In this document: positions 15,151 through 25,233 of the stretch, one piece after another | Layout of the letters: each line of letters begins with the position of its first letter | How positions within the stretch are numbered: the first letter of the stretch is position 1 | Assembly (NCBI GenBank): GCA_944381165.1 | Contig: CALWKC010000005.1 | Span: forward strand, 1-64,000 | Direction of reading: 5' to 3' | From: an uncultured Lachnospira sp. | GTDB taxonomy: Bacteria; Bacillota; Clostridia; Lachnospirales; Lachnospiraceae | DNA: 64,000 nt | The notes under the pieces: model-generated | Database searches by the model: none | Told to the model about the DNA's origin: nothing | Seen by the model: only the letters and a program-made list of their open reading frames with translations | Made by a program: the position numbers and the translations under genes

Positions 15151-16167
15151 ATGAAAAAAACTGTCACAATTATTATCTGCATAATCGCGGTTATTGCCGT
15201 GGCTGCCGGAGGTACTTACACCTACCTGACATCACGTTTTCAATATAACAACAAAAACGCCGTCGGAAATACCGCTGGAAATCTCAACAACGGCGGACGT
15301 TTCTGCGAGTACGACGGAAAAATTTATTTTTCAAACCCATACGACAAAGGAAAATTATATGTGATGAACTCAGACTGCACAGAAGCCCGTGCTTTAAACG
15401 ATGATACCGTATATTACTTAAACGTATGCGGAGATTATATATATTACGTCCGCAACAACCTTGATTCGTCAAAACAGTCCGGCAGTGCAAGCGGTCAGAT
15501 GTTCGGCGTATACCGCGCTGATTTGGACGGTCAGGAGGCGGAGGCTTTATCGTCCTCAATATCAGGGATTGCCTGCCTTTACGGCAATTCACTCTACTAC
15601 CAGTACTATGACGCAAAAAAAGGAATGTCTCTTTACAAGGCGGGGATTGACGGAAAGGAAAACATCCAGATTTCTCCAAACGCCTACAATCCTGCAAGCG
15701 TATATGACGGCAAATTTTATTTTGCGGACTCATTCAATAAAAACCGAATAAGCACACTTGACGCAGAGACCGGAACGGTCAGCATATTCTATGACGCAAA
15801 TGCCTATCTGGCAGACGCCGCAGACAGCTATATCTATTATATTGACCTGGATAAAGACTACTCTCTTGTACGCCTAAATACATCAAGCAAAACTCTCGAG
15901 CAGCTTTATTCAGGCACAAACGGCAGAGTAATCAATTACAACAGATACGGCAATAAAATATTCTTTGTGCTTGAGGGAGAAAAAAACGGTCTGTACCGCA
16001 TGAATGCCGACGGAACACAGGTTGAATACATCGCCGAAGGCAACATCAGCTCAATTCACTGCACTTCGCAGTACACATTTTTCCAGTACTACGAGGACAG
16101 CGAAACGCTCTACAGAATTCCCACAACCGGAGCCATTACAAAGGTTGAAGAAATAACTATAAAGTAA
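15151..16167 (+). CDS. Membrane-anchored DUF5050 beta-propeller-like protein
   Basis: A 338-residue protein with an N-terminal hydrophobic anchor (residues 5-24) and an extracytoplasmic part made of repeated short units of the form DGKIYFSN, YIYYVRNN, NSLYYQYYD and YDGKFYFAD. These are DUF5050-type beta-propeller repeats common in surface proteins of Clostridia. No lipobox Cys is present, so it is probably tethered by an uncleaved helix. GGAGG lies 12 bases before the ATG. It is transcribed alone, divergently from pheA. Function unknown; sensing or adhesion would be a guess. Confidence 0.78.
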   Translation: MKKTVTIIICIIAVIAVAAGGTYTYLTSRFQYNNKNAVGNTAGNLNNGGRFCEYDGKIYFSNPYDKGKLYVMNSDCTEARALNDDTVYYLNVCGDYIYYVRNNLDSSKQSGSASGQMFGVYRADLDGQEAEALSSSISGIACLYGNSLYYQYYDAKKGMSLYKAGIDGKENIQISPNAYNPASVYDGKFYFADSFNKNRISTLDAETGTVSIFYDANAYLADAADSYIYYIDLDKDYSLVRLNTSSKTLEQLYSGTNGRVINYNRYGNKIFFVLEGEKNGLYRMNADGTQVEYIAEGNISSIHCTSQYTFFQYYEDSETLYRIPTTGAITKVEEITIK

Positions 16168-16186
16168 ATAAAATCCTTAAAACTCA

Positions 16187-16213
16187 AAGCGGGTTTCTTA
16201 TGGTTTCCCGCTA
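16187..16213. terminator. Weak convergent terminator
   Basis: AGCGGG and CCCGCT pair around a 13 nt loop between the converging DUF5050 and RlmI-like genes. The stem is short and overlaps the stop of the methyltransferase gene. Confidence 0.35.
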
Positions 16214-17425
16214 CTTCTCATCAACCACCTGAAAAATATAGAATTTAAGATACAAGGACGCGTCGGCAGCCCAGAGTACCGGGTGGTCCGGCGCCTGCGT
16301 CCTGAATTCAATCTGGCGCAGACGCTTATGTACGTTTCTTGCCGCCTCGGAAATCGTTTTTGTAAAAAGCTCTGTATCCATAAAATGAGAGCATGAACAT
16401 GTCGCAAGATAACCTCCGTCCCGCACCAGCTTCATAGCTCTTAAGTTAATCTCACGATAGCCCTTGACAGCATTCTTTATCGAGCTCCTCGCCTTAGTAA
16501 ACGCAGGCGGGTCAAGTATAACCAGATCAAAGCTCTCCCCGTTTCTTTCAAGCTCAGGAAGCAGCTCAAATACATCCCTGCATATAAATTCAACTCTGTC
16601 ATCAAGTTTATTAAGCCGGGCGTTTTCGCGAGCCTGCTCCACGCCAAGCCCGGACGCGTCAACGCCGAGAACGCTTGCAGCTCCCGCCATTCCGGCGTTC
16701 AGCGCAAAAGATCCGGTATGCGTAAAGCAGTCGAGCACCTTAGCACCCGGACACAACTTCCATATAGCCTTTCTGTTATATTTCTGGTCAAGGAAAAAGC
16801 CTGTTTTCTGTCCTTCCTTAACATCGACAAAATACTTTACACCGTTTTCTTCTATCTGTACTTTTGTGTCAAACTCATCGCCGATAAAGCCCTTAAAGCG
16901 CTCCATTCCCTCGTTTAAACGCACCTTTGCGTCGCTTCTCTCATATACTCCCCGTATATCCATGCCGTTTTCGGCGAGAACTGCTTTCAGCTTATCAAGA
17001 ATTAAAGGCTTAAACCTGTCTATTCCAAGCGCGAGAGACTCTACAACAAGCACGTCTGAAAACTTGTCAACCACAAGTCCGGGGAGAAAATCAGCCTCGC
17101 CGAAAATAAGCCTGCATGAAGACATGTCAACTGTATGTTTTCTGTAATCCACACAGCTTCGGACTCTCCTCTCAATAAAAGCCTCATCTATGACATGCTC
17201 ATGTCGGCTCATCATCCTCACTGTGAGCTTCGACTTTCTGTTGACAAAACCTATACCCATAAAATAACCGTCGAAATCATGTACCTCTGCAAGCGCGCCG
17301 TCAGGCACGTCTCCTGCAATGCTTGCTATCTCATTATCATATACCCACATGCCTCCTGATTTTAAAGTTCTCCCCTCGCCCTTTTTCAGGCTGACAATTC
17401 CGCGTATTTTAAATAAATCTTCCAT
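16211..17425 (-). CDS. Class I SAM-dependent rRNA methyltransferase, RlmI-like
   Basis: A 404-residue PUA plus Rossmann methyltransferase of the RlmI/RlmK group that makes m5C in 23S rRNA. The N-terminal PUA domain (about 1-75) is followed by a middle segment and the SAM-binding loop VLDCFTHTGSFALNAG at about 232-247. The catalytic LDPPAFTK motif is at about 313-320 and the second Cys lies in ATCSCSHF. The ribosome site is GAGGAGAG. The small transporter gene starts 30 bp upstream. Modification of a different C or G position in rRNA cannot be excluded. Confidence 0.9.
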   Translation of the reverse strand: MEDLFKIRGIVSLKKGEGRTLKSGGMWVYDNEIASIAGDVPDGALAEVHDFDGYFMGIGFVNRKSKLTVRMMSRHEHVIDEAFIERRVRSCVDYRKHTVDMSSCRLIFGEADFLPGLVVDKFSDVLVVESLALGIDRFKPLILDKLKAVLAENGMDIRGVYERSDAKVRLNEGMERFKGFIGDEFDTKVQIEENGVKYFVDVKEGQKTGFFLDQKYNRKAIWKLCPGAKVLDCFTHTGSFALNAGMAGAASVLGVDASGLGVEQARENARLNKLDDRVEFICRDVFELLPELERNGESFDLVILDPPAFTKARSSIKNAVKGYREINLRAMKLVRDGGYLATCSCSHFMDTELFTKTISEAARNVHKRLRQIEFRTQAPDHPVLWAADASLYLKFYIFQVVDEK

Positions 17426-17455
17426 ATTGTACTCTCCTCGTATAATGTTTTTTCT

Positions 17456-17905
17456 CTATGATTCCTTTGTATTGCCGCAAAGACTGAAAATAACGACGCC
17501 TGCTATTGCGACCGCAATCCCAAGCAGCTTAAGCCATGAAAACTCCTTCTTCTCGCTGCCGAATAAACCAAATAACTCTATCAGATATGCGACTGCAATC
17601 TGACTTATGACAATAGTAATCTCAGCCTTCGCAACTCCAAGCCCTGACATAGCCTTTACAACGGTATATGTTATAAACGCGCCGATAACACCGCCAAGCA
17701 GAGCTATTTTGGGCTGCACACCAAAAAGTCCCATAATCTCCGGTCTGCCGTCTACAAACCACATCACCACACATGTCAAAAAAGCCGTTATCTGCACAAA
17801 GCCTGCCGCCACCCATATGCTGCTGCTCTTTGTAACTCCTGTGTTAAATACACCCTGCACGCTCATCAGCGCACCGGAAATAACTGCAATCAAAAAACCT
17901 GCCAT
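17456..17905 (-). CDS. Small DMT-family transporter (DUF606/YdcZ type)
   Basis: A 149-residue membrane protein with about five hydrophobic segments and the family phrases GALMSVQGVFNTGV and LGGVIGAFITYTVVKA. These are half-size members of the drug/metabolite transporter superfamily, thought to dimerise. AGGAGGT is five bases before the ATG. It precedes the RlmI-like gene by 30 bp and is probably co-transcribed; no functional link is obvious. Substrate unknown. Confidence 0.85.
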   Translation of the reverse strand: MAGFLIAVISGALMSVQGVFNTGVTKSSSIWVAAGFVQITAFLTCVVMWFVDGRPEIMGLFGVQPKIALLGGVIGAFITYTVVKAMSGLGVAKAEITIVISQIAVAYLIELFGLFGSEKKEFSWLKLLGIAVAIAGVVIFSLCGNTKES

Positions 17906-17977
17906 CTGTACCTCCTAAGAATTAAATCTAGCATTGACTTCAATCTAATATCTAATTATGTACAGATAACAGGTTAT

Positions 17978-19243
17978 TTATTCCTGAGGTTTTAACTCAG
18001 ACATAAACGCGTTAATTGCAGTATCCAAATTCTCCCCGTCCCAAATCTGATGCAGCATTATCTCAAATCTGGTGTAAAAATATGACGCTCCCATAAACTT
18101 AGCCTTTGTGTTTGATTCGCTGTATATCTCGTAAACCTTGCCGTGGCTTTCCTCGTAATCATTATTTTCAATCTGTATAGTCCTTGAACTCATAAACCCT
18201 ATTGTGCTGTTGATTGCAGACGCATAATCATAGCTCATAGCATTTGCAACCGCCTTCGCAACCTCTATTGATGATGAGTACGGATTTACAAACGCACACA
18301 TATTCTCGGAGATACCGCTTATCTCTAGCCCGTCGGCAACCTGAGGAATTTCGCACACTCCGTAAGAAATACCCGACTCATCTATCGTGCGCAGATGTTC
18401 CACATCTGTAATCGTATATGCAAGCTGTCCGTCGGCAAACATCTGAGTACACGAATCAAGCGTAGATTCGGAACGCACAATTCCGAATTCATCACGGAAT
18501 TTTACAAACTCCTCAACAGCTCTTTTTAAAAGCTCTCTGTCAGCGCTTACAATATTGCTGTCATCGCCCGTATCTCCGCCTATTGAGACGCTTGAGCACG
18601 AAAACCCGAAATTGACAAGCATATCTGATACATCCCACGATACAAGCTGTATAATATTTTCATTTTCCTGAGTAACCTGATAATTGCTGCAGTAATCACT
18701 TAACTGTGAAAACGTGTCCACCGCATAAGCAACATTTTTATTATATACCATAAACGGCACATTGAAGCTTATAGGGTAGCCGTAAAGCTTCCCCTTATAT
18801 TTTGCCGCCTCAATAGCAGCGCTGCTGTAATTTTCCCCGGTATAATTTGACGAATATGTGCTGTTCTCAACCGTCAGCCCCATCATACACGCCTTTTCCA
18901 AATCATCGGACAACATCAGATAAACGTCGGCGGCGTTATTCTTTCTTATACTCTCATCGTAAATATACTCAAGATAATTTTCAGCCTCAACCAGCACAGG
19001 CTCTATCGTAACAAGTTCATTTGCTGCGTGAAATCTCTCCGCCACAAAATTAATATAATTTGTATATCGCTCGTCACAATACCAAACACGCACTGTTCTT
19101 TGCTCTTCAAGCTTTAAATCTCTTGCTGTCTTATCTGCGTCGTCACCTCCGCAGGCGGCAAGAGGGAACGCCATGCACATCGCAATCAGCAATGCCGCAG
19201 CTCTTCTGAAAATATTTCTACCCGACCTTATAAAACGACTCAT
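17978..19243 (-). CDS. ABC-type extracellular solute-binding lipoprotein (orphan)
   Basis: A 421-residue lipoprotein with a basic start, hydrophobic segment and lipobox PLAAC (Cys31). The mature part has the layout of family 1 (sugar-type) solute-binding proteins: VRVWYCDERYTNYINFVAERF, then AADVYLML, YGYPISFNVPFMVYNKN, and a late MFADGQLAYTI. No permease or ATPase gene is next to it; it ends the minus-strand argC-J-B-D group, 15 bp after argD. It may pair with a remote permease or act as a sensor protein. The arg linkage hints at a nitrogen-related solute, but sequence alone does not show this. Confidence 0.8.
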   Translation of the reverse strand: MSRFIRSGRNIFRRAAALLIAMCMAFPLAACGGDDADKTARDLKLEEQRTVRVWYCDERYTNYINFVAERFHAANELVTIEPVLVEAENYLEYIYDESIRKNNAADVYLMLSDDLEKACMMGLTVENSTYSSNYTGENYSSAAIEAAKYKGKLYGYPISFNVPFMVYNKNVAYAVDTFSQLSDYCSNYQVTQENENIIQLVSWDVSDMLVNFGFSCSSVSIGGDTGDDSNIVSADRELLKRAVEEFVKFRDEFGIVRSESTLDSCTQMFADGQLAYTITDVEHLRTIDESGISYGVCEIPQVADGLEISGISENMCAFVNPYSSSIEVAKAVANAMSYDYASAINSTIGFMSSRTIQIENNDYEESHGKVYEIYSESNTKAKFMGASYFYTRFEIMLHQIWDGENLDTAINAFMSELKPQE

Positions 19244-19258
19244 CTAAAAACTCCTTTT

Positions 19259-20452
19259 TCAGACAACTTCACTAAGCGCCTCTCCGAGCTTCTCAATCAT
19301 CTCGTCAACATCGCTCTCTGTTATGACAAGAGGCGGCACAAAACGAATCACATTTGTTCCTGCAGAGAATAAAATCAACCCTTTCTCAAGCGCCTTAGCT
19401 ATTACCTCCTTAGGGCTGACCGTCAGCTCTATTCCCTGAATAAGGCCGACGCCTCTCCGCTCTTTTACAATATCATATTTGTTTACAAGCTCTTCAAGCC
19501 TTTCCGTAAGATATGCCCCTGTTCTTCTTACATTTTCCAGAACTCCCAGCTTGTCAAACAGCTCAAACACCTTAACTGCCGCGGCGCAGGCAAGAGGATT
19601 TCCGCCGTAGGTTGTTCCGTGGTCTCCCGGAACAAGCGCTTTCGCCACATCCTCGCTTGCAAGAAACGCACCGACAGGCACACCGCAGCCAAGCGCCTTA
19701 GCCACAGTCACAATATCAGGCTTTACCCCGTACTGCTGGTACGCAAACATGGAGCCTGTGCGCCCCATTCCGCACTGTATCTCGTCAAGAATTAAGAGTA
19801 TTCCCCTCTCGTCGCACAGCTTTCTCACTCCCTCGATAAATTCCGGCTCAGCGGGATAAACTCCGCCCTCCCCCTGAACTGTCTCAAAAATAATCGCGCA
19901 GGTTTTGTCGCTTACAAGCTCTTTTACGCTATCCAGATTATTATACTTTGCAAACTTTATTCCCGGAATCATCGGTCCGAACGCTTCCTGATAATGACGG
20001 TTTCCCGTTACCGCAAGCGCGCCCATGCTTCTGCCGTGGAATGAGTGCTCCATTGCAATAATTTCATGGTCAGTGCTTCCGTCCTTAAGATAAGCATACT
20101 TCTTAGCCAGCTTGATAGCCCCCTCTACCGCCTCTGTTCCGCTGTTTGTAAAAAACACTCTGTCCATTCCTGACGCTGCTGTCACAGCCTTTGCGGCAAG
20201 CACGGAAGGCTCATTATAAAAATAATTTGAAGTATGTATCAGCTTGTCAATCTGCGCCTTCAGCGCATCGTTATACTCTCTGTTATTATACCCGAGAGCA
20301 AACACTGCAATGCCGGCTCCAAAATCAAGATACTCCTTGCCGTCCGTATCATAAAGCCTTACCCCGTCGCCTCTGTCAAGTACAATCTGATAGCGGTTAT
20401 ATGTATGTATAAGCTTCTCTTCCGCTGTTTCAATAATAGTCTTAGTATCCAT
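19259..20452 (-). CDS. argD: Acetylornithine aminotransferase
   Basis: A 397-residue class III PLP aminotransferase making N-acetylornithine from the semialdehyde. It shows FFTNSGTEAVEGAIKLAKK, HSFHGRSMGALAVTG, LILDEIQCGMGRTG and the PLP lysine in VTVAKALGCGVP. The ATG at 20452 is chosen since GGGATGG precedes it and earlier in-frame starts run into argB. It is the fourth gene of argC-J-B-D, 13 bp after argB. Cytoplasmic. Presumably controlled by the arginine repressor through the argC promoter region. Confidence 0.93.
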   Translation of the reverse strand: MDTKTIIETAEEKLIHTYNRYQIVLDRGDGVRLYDTDGKEYLDFGAGIAVFALGYNNREYNDALKAQIDKLIHTSNYFYNEPSVLAAKAVTAASGMDRVFFTNSGTEAVEGAIKLAKKYAYLKDGSTDHEIIAMEHSFHGRSMGALAVTGNRHYQEAFGPMIPGIKFAKYNNLDSVKELVSDKTCAIIFETVQGEGGVYPAEPEFIEGVRKLCDERGILLILDEIQCGMGRTGSMFAYQQYGVKPDIVTVAKALGCGVPVGAFLASEDVAKALVPGDHGTTYGGNPLACAAAVKVFELFDKLGVLENVRRTGAYLTERLEELVNKYDIVKERRGVGLIQGIELTVSPKEVIAKALEKGLILFSAGTNVIRFVPPLVITESDVDEMIEKLGEALSEVV

Positions 20453-20465
20453 TTTGTCCATCCCT

Positions 20466-21362
20466 TTAAATATTAGTATTGTAAAATCTCTCTGCATCAT
20501 CGCTTAAAATCGCAGTTCCTATACCTTTGTTTGTAAAGATTTCCAGAAGAAGGCAGTGAGGAATTCTTCCGTCAAGAATATGTACTCTTGAAACACCGTT
20601 TTCAATGGCTTCAATACAGTTGCCGAGCTTAGGCAGCATTCCTCCGCCTATCGTTCCGCCTGAGAGGAGCTCCTTAGCCTCAGATGTAGAGAGTTCGGAA
20701 ATTAGAGTGCTCTTATCGTTGTAATCTCTGTACACGCCCTCAATATCCGTCAGGAAAGCCAGCTTTTCCGCATTGACTGCCCTTGCAATGGCACATGCCG
20801 CGTCATCCGCATTGATATTATATGAGTGAAATGAAGCGTCATAGCCGACAGGACAGATAACCGGGAGAAAATCATCTTTGAGCAGTGAGTGGATAATTGT
20901 AGCGTCTACACTCTTTACCTCTCCCACATAACCAATATCCTCCCCGCCGGACAGCTTTTTTTCAACCTTAAGCATTCCGCCGTCCTTGCCGCTTATACCG
21001 CACGCTTTGACTCCCAGCTCTTCTATAAGCGCTACAAGGCTCTTATTCACACGGTTTAAAACCATCTCGGCAATCTCCATTGTAGGCTCGTCTGTGACAC
21101 GCAGACCGTTGACAAATTTAGCTTCGCCTCCCGTCTTTGTAACCCACTTGCTTATCTCCTTGCCTCCGCCGTGGACAATAATCGGTTTGAAGCCGACAAG
21201 CTTCAGCAGCACTACATCCTGAATGACTTTTCTTTTTAACTCCTCATCAACCATAGCGCTTCCGCCGTATTTGACAACGATAATCTTTCTGTTAAATTTC
21301 TGTATATAAGGCAGCGCCTCTACAAGCACCTGCGCTTTTTTTAATTCTTCACTCATATCCAT
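20466..21362 (-). CDS. argB: Acetylglutamate kinase
   Basis: A 298-residue amino-acid kinase phosphorylating N-acetylglutamate. VVKYGGSAM at the N-terminus and [11 protein letters not shown] form the nucleotide and substrate loops; [14 protein letters not shown] and [12 protein letters not shown] are typical later motifs. The length and an N-terminal helix before the kinase fold match arginine-sensitive, hexameric forms, so feedback inhibition by arginine is likely (inference). AGGAGA precedes the ATG. Third gene of the arg operon, 27 bp after argJ. Confidence 0.95.
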   Translation of the reverse strand: MDMSEELKKAQVLVEALPYIQKFNRKIIVVKYGGSAMVDEELKRKVIQDVVLLKLVGFKPIIVHGGGKEISKWVTKTGGEAKFVNGLRVTDEPTMEIAEMVLNRVNKSLVALIEELGVKACGISGKDGGMLKVEKKLSGGEDIGYVGEVKSVDATIIHSLLKDDFLPVICPVGYDASFHSYNINADDAACAIARAVNAEKLAFLTDIEGVYRDYNDKSTLISELSTSEAKELLSGGTIGGGMLPKLGNCIEAIENGVSRVHILDGRIPHCLLLEIFTNKGIGTAILSDDAERFYNTNI

Positions 21363-21389
21363 GTTGTTAATTCTCCTATATTAAAAAAA

Positions 21390-22613
21390 TCAAGAGCGGT
21401 AATCCGCATTTATCTTTACATAGTCAAACGTAAGGTCGCAGCCCCACGCTGTAGCATTTACATCACCCTGTTTTATGTCTGCAACTGCCGTAACGGGATT
21501 TTGCGAAAGAATTTCCGTAGCCTTATCCTCACTGTAATCCGTAGCTTTTCCGTTCTCCACAATTTTTAATTTTCCGGCGCTGCTCTCAAAATAAATATCC
21601 ACCTTTTCCGGCTCAAAATCAGCTCCCGAATATCCCATAGCGCACAAAATTCTTCCCCAGTTAGCGTCGTGACCGAAAATTGCCGCCTTAGTCAGGCTTG
21701 ATGTCACTATCGACTTGGCAAGCGTCCTCGCCTGCTGCCTCTCTTTTGCATTTACAACCTTAACCTCAAAAAGACATGTACAGCCCTCTCCGTCTCCGGC
21801 AATCATTTTTGACAGCTCCGTTAAAACATAAGAGAGCGCTCCGTAAAATTCGTCATACTCAGGCGTATTCTCCATAATGCACTCGTTGTCTGCCATGCCG
21901 TTTGCCATTACAAGCACTGTGTCATTTGTTGAAGTGTCTCCGTCAACCGAAATCATATTAAATGAATCGTCAACTATCGCGCTTGTCATCTTCTGAAGCG
22001 CGCCCTTATCTATGCAGGCGTCCGTTGTTATAAAGCAAAGCATTGTAGCCATATTCGGATGTATCATACCTGCGCCCTTGCACATACCGCCCACAGTCAC
22101 CTTTTTTCCTTTTATTTCAACCGTAACGGCAACCTGCTTAGCTCTTGTGTCTGTTGTCATAATCGCCTCTGCTGCCTCTGTTCCGGCCTCCGTTGTACCG
22201 GAAAGCATACCTGAAAGCGAACTTATGCCGCTGACAATAGTGTCCATAGGAAGCTGCATTCCTATTACTCCTGTCGACGCAACGAGCACAGCGCTCTCAG
22301 GAATTGAGAGCGCGGCTGACGCCGCCTTTGCCTCTCTCATGCACGCCTCATCGCCCTCTTCACCCGTGCAGGCGTTTGCAATGCCGCTGTTTATGACAAC
22401 AGCCTGTGAATATTCGCTGTTGTATACAATATTTCTGTCCCATTTAACCGGAGCTGCAAACACTTTATTTGTCGTGAATGTTCCGGCTGTCACACACGGT
22501 CTCTCCGAAAAAATCATAGCCATATCTTTTTTAGTATTATTTTTTATTCCGGCATTCATGCCTGCCGCCTTAAAACCCTTCGCTGCGGTCACGCCGCCAT
22601 TAACAATATTCAT
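21390..22613 (-). CDS. argJ: Bifunctional ornithine acetyltransferase / N-acetylglutamate synthase
   Basis: A 407-residue ArgJ that moves acetyl groups from N-acetylornithine to glutamate, making the pathway cyclic. The self-cleavage site HPNMATMLCF is present; the Thr becomes the nucleophile of the beta chain. GVIGMQLPMD and VDGDTSTNDTV are further family signatures. Whether it also uses acetyl-CoA cannot be read from sequence. The ATG at 22613 has AGGAGG five bases upstream; the six codons before it belong to the leader. Second gene of the operon, 33 bp after argC. Confidence 0.95.
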   Translation of the reverse strand: MNIVNGGVTAAKGFKAAGMNAGIKNNTKKDMAMIFSERPCVTAGTFTTNKVFAAPVKWDRNIVYNSEYSQAVVINSGIANACTGEEGDEACMREAKAASAALSIPESAVLVASTGVIGMQLPMDTIVSGISSLSGMLSGTTEAGTEAAEAIMTTDTRAKQVAVTVEIKGKKVTVGGMCKGAGMIHPNMATMLCFITTDACIDKGALQKMTSAIVDDSFNMISVDGDTSTNDTVLVMANGMADNECIMENTPEYDEFYGALSYVLTELSKMIAGDGEGCTCLFEVKVVNAKERQQARTLAKSIVTSSLTKAAIFGHDANWGRILCAMGYSGADFEPEKVDIYFESSAGKLKIVENGKATDYSEDKATEILSQNPVTAVADIKQGDVNATAWGCDLTFDYVKINADYRS

Positions 22614-22646
22614 ATTCTCCTCCTGTCTCAAGCATTTGCAAGCAAA

Positions 22647-23693
22647 TCAAGGAAACATCGGTGCAAGCTGAAGTCCCTCATTTTCAGGCAGACCAAACAT
22701 AAGGTTCATATTCTGTACAGCCTGTCCTGCCGCACCCTTCACAAGATTGTCAAGTGCTCCCATCATAATAAGCCTGTTTGTTCTCGGCTCAACCTTATAT
22801 CCTATATCCACAAAATTACTTCCCTCAACCCATCTGGTCTCAGGGCATACTCCGCTGTCGAGCACACGGACAAAATATTCATTATTATAATACTTGTCAT
22901 ATACAGCCTTAACCTCCTCATCGGTTACGCTCTTTTTGAGATTTGCGTACGCTGTAACAAGTATTCCTCTGTTCATAGGAACAAGATGCGGAGTAAAAAT
23001 AAGCTTTAAATCATTTCTGCCGCAGGCATAGCCGAGCTGTTCCTCAATCTCCGGCGTATGTCTGTGAGTTCCGACACCGTAAGCCTTCATACTCTCATTT
23101 ACCTCACAGAACAGGTTAGCAACCTTTGCGCCTCTTCCCGCTCCCGAAGTGCCGCTCTTTGCATCAATAATTATTGTATCAGCATCAATAATCCCCTCTT
23201 TTACCATAGGATAAAGCGTAAGAATTGATGTTGTCGTATAGCAGCCTGGATTTGCAATTATTCTTGTCTTTGGAGTAATCTTATCCCTGTTTATTTCACA
23301 GAGCCCGTAAACCGCTTCGTCTATGTACTGAGACGCCTTGTGTTCAATCTTATACCATTTCTCATAAATATTGACATCCTTAAGTCTGAAATCAGCGCTC
23401 AGGTCTATAATCTTTACCTTATTTAAAATATCGTCATTTACCAGGGACGCGCAAAGCCCCTGCGGAGTCGCAGTAAATATTACATCTGCCTTTTCTGCCA
23501 GCTCCTCCATGTTATCGTCCATACACTTGTCATCTACAAGCTGAAACATATTTCTGTATACGTCCGCATATTTCTGGTCGATATAGCTTCTTGAGCCATA
23601 CCACACTATCTCTGCATCCTTATGTCCGAGCAAAAGTCTTACAAGCTCATTTCCGGCGTAGCCCGTCGAACCGATAATTCCAACTTTAACCAT
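22647..23693 (-). CDS. argC: N-acetyl-gamma-glutamyl-phosphate reductase
   Basis: A 348-residue NADPH-dependent reductase, first gene of the arg operon. The Rossmann start [19 protein letters not shown], the catalytic Cys in [12 protein letters not shown] and the His motif [11 protein letters not shown] are all present. The ATG at 23693 follows GGAGGAAGTTT, so the 11 upstream codons are leader. A TTTACA-16-TATAAT promoter lies 45-75 bp upstream beside ARG-box-like palindromes shared with divergent argG. Confidence 0.95.
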   Translation of the reverse strand: MVKVGIIGSTGYAGNELVRLLLGHKDAEIVWYGSRSYIDQKYADVYRNMFQLVDDKCMDDNMEELAEKADVIFTATPQGLCASLVNDDILNKVKIIDLSADFRLKDVNIYEKWYKIEHKASQYIDEAVYGLCEINRDKITPKTRIIANPGCYTTTSILTLYPMVKEGIIDADTIIIDAKSGTSGAGRGAKVANLFCEVNESMKAYGVGTHRHTPEIEEQLGYACGRNDLKLIFTPHLVPMNRGILVTAYANLKKSVTDEEVKAVYDKYYNNEYFVRVLDSGVCPETRWVEGSNFVDIGYKVEPRTNRLIMMGALDNLVKGAAGQAVQNMNLMFGLPENEGLQLAPMFP

Positions 23694-23737
23694 AAACTTC
23701 CTCCATTCGCACTCCCGTGCTTTCATGTATGTTTTCC

Positions 23738-23873
23738 ATTATAGCAACTTTTTTTTCCATGTAAAGACTTATTTGCATATTTTTTATATTTATGCAAAAT
23801 TATGCGTTTTATATGCATATTATTGCATAAATACAAATTTGGTATTGCATTTTTTAAATGATTGGATTATGAT
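23738..23873. promoter_or_regulatory. Divergent argC/argG control region with ARG-box-like palindromes
   Basis: The minus-strand promoter is TTTACA (23760-23765), 16 bp, TATAAT (23738-23743). The plus-strand promoter is TTGCAT (23845-23850), 17 bp, TATGAT (23868-23873). Between them lie two AT-rich dyads: TTTGCATA/TATGCAAA (23772-23798, 11 bp spacer) and TATGCA-TATTAT-TGCATA (23812-23829). Their size and TGCAT cores resemble ArgR/AhrC operators. No repressor gene is in the window. Confidence 0.65.
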
Positions 23874-23916
23874 TAACTGCATAAGATTTACCAAACATAC
23901 AGGAGGAATTATATTT

Positions 23917-25143
23917 ATGAAAGAAAAGGTTATTCTGGCATATTCCGGCGGTCTTGACACAACTGCAATTATACCGTGGTTAAAAGAGAACTTTGATTAC
24001 GAGGTTATATGCGTATGCGCAGACTGCGGACAGGGTGAAGAGCTCGACGGACTTGAGGAGCGCGCAATTTCATGCGGAGCTTCTAAGCTGTATATTGAGG
24101 ACCTGACGGACGAGTTCTGTGACGATTACATAGTTCCATGCGTTCAGGCTCATGCAGTATATGAGAACAAGTATCTTCTCGGAACATCTATGGCAAGACC
24201 TCTCATAGCTAAGAGACTTGTTGAGATTGCCCGCAAGGAGGGCGCTACTGCTATCTGCCACGGCGCTACCGGAAAGGGCAACGACCAGATTCGCTTCGAG
24301 CTTACGATTAAGGCACTCGCGCCTGACATTAAAATTATTGCGGCATGGAGAAATGAAAAATGGACTCTTGATTCCCGCGAGGCTGAGATTGAATACTGCA
24401 AGCAGCACGGTATTAATCTTCCATTTTCTGCCGACACAAGCTACAGCCGCGACCGCAACTTATGGCATATCAGCCACGAGGGACTTGAGCTTGAGGACCC
24501 TGCTAATGAGCCGAATTACAAGCATCTGCTTGTTCTCGGAAATCGTCCTGAGGACGCTCCTGACGAGGGCGAGTATGTCACAATGACCTTTGAAAAGGGT
24601 GTTCCAAAGTCTGTAAACGACAAGGAAATGAAGGTTTCCGACATTATCCGCGAGCTCAACAGACTCGGTGCAAAACACGGAATAGGCATTATCGATATTG
24701 TAGAAAACCGTGTAGTAGGCATGAAATCACGCGGCGTTTATGAGACTCCTGGCGGAACTATCCTCTACGAGGCACATCAGCAGCTTGAGGAGTTAATTCT
24801 CGACAGAGATACAACTACAATGAAGCTTGATATGGGCAACAAGTTCGCACAGATTGTATACGAAGGAAAATGGTTTACACCTCTTCGCGAGGCAGTTCAG
24901 GCATTTATCGAAAAGACTCAGGAATACGTGACAGGCGAAGTAAAGTTCAAGCTCTACAAGGGCAATATTATAAAGGCCGGAACAACTTCTCCGTATTCAC
25001 TCTACAATGAGTCAATCGCTTCCTTTACAACAGGTGACCTCTATGACCACCATGACGCAGAGGGCTTTATCAATCTCTTTGGTCTGTCTTTAAAGGTACG
25101 CGCAATGAAGCATGCGGAAGCAGAAAAGAATAAAAACAAATAA
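23917..25143 (+). CDS. argG: Argininosuccinate synthase
   Basis: A 408-residue ATP-dependent enzyme joining citrulline and aspartate. The PP-loop [17 protein letters not shown] is at residues 6-22, with [14 protein letters not shown] and [16 protein letters not shown] later on. AGGAGG precedes the ATG at 23917; the long upstream extension of the frame crosses the promoter and is not coding. It is divergent from argCJBD and probably under the same repressor. The argininosuccinate lyase gene is not adjacent. A strong terminator follows. Confidence 0.96.
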   Translation: MKEKVILAYSGGLDTTAIIPWLKENFDYEVICVCADCGQGEELDGLEERAISCGASKLYIEDLTDEFCDDYIVPCVQAHAVYENKYLLGTSMARPLIAKRLVEIARKEGATAICHGATGKGNDQIRFELTIKALAPDIKIIAAWRNEKWTLDSREAEIEYCKQHGINLPFSADTSYSRDRNLWHISHEGLELEDPANEPNYKHLLVLGNRPEDAPDEGEYVTMTFEKGVPKSVNDKEMKVSDIIRELNRLGAKHGIGIIDIVENRVVGMKSRGVYETPGGTILYEAHQQLEELILDRDTTTMKLDMGNKFAQIVYEGKWFTPLREAVQAFIEKTQEYVTGEVKFKLYKGNIIKAGTTSPYSLYNESIASFTTGDLYDHHDAEGFINLFGLSLKVRAMKHAEAEKNKNK

Positions 25144-25169
25144 AAATACTCGGCAAAAGCAAAAAATAT

Positions 25170-25194
25170 GAGCCCCGCTTTCACAGCGGGGCTC
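25170..25194. terminator. Terminator after argG
   Basis: GAGCCCCGCT pairs perfectly with AGCGGGGCTC around a 5 nt loop, between convergent argG and glyA. The flanks are A-rich on the left and modestly T-rich on the right, so it may serve both directions. Confidence 0.8.
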
Positions 25195-25233
25195 TATGTA
25201 TTTAATATTTAATTATGAATCATTACATGCTTC

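Noticed and set aside
23725..23916. 64 extra N-terminal codons of argG
   Set aside because: They span the argG promoter and operators; AGGAGG and the conserved protein start lie at 23917.
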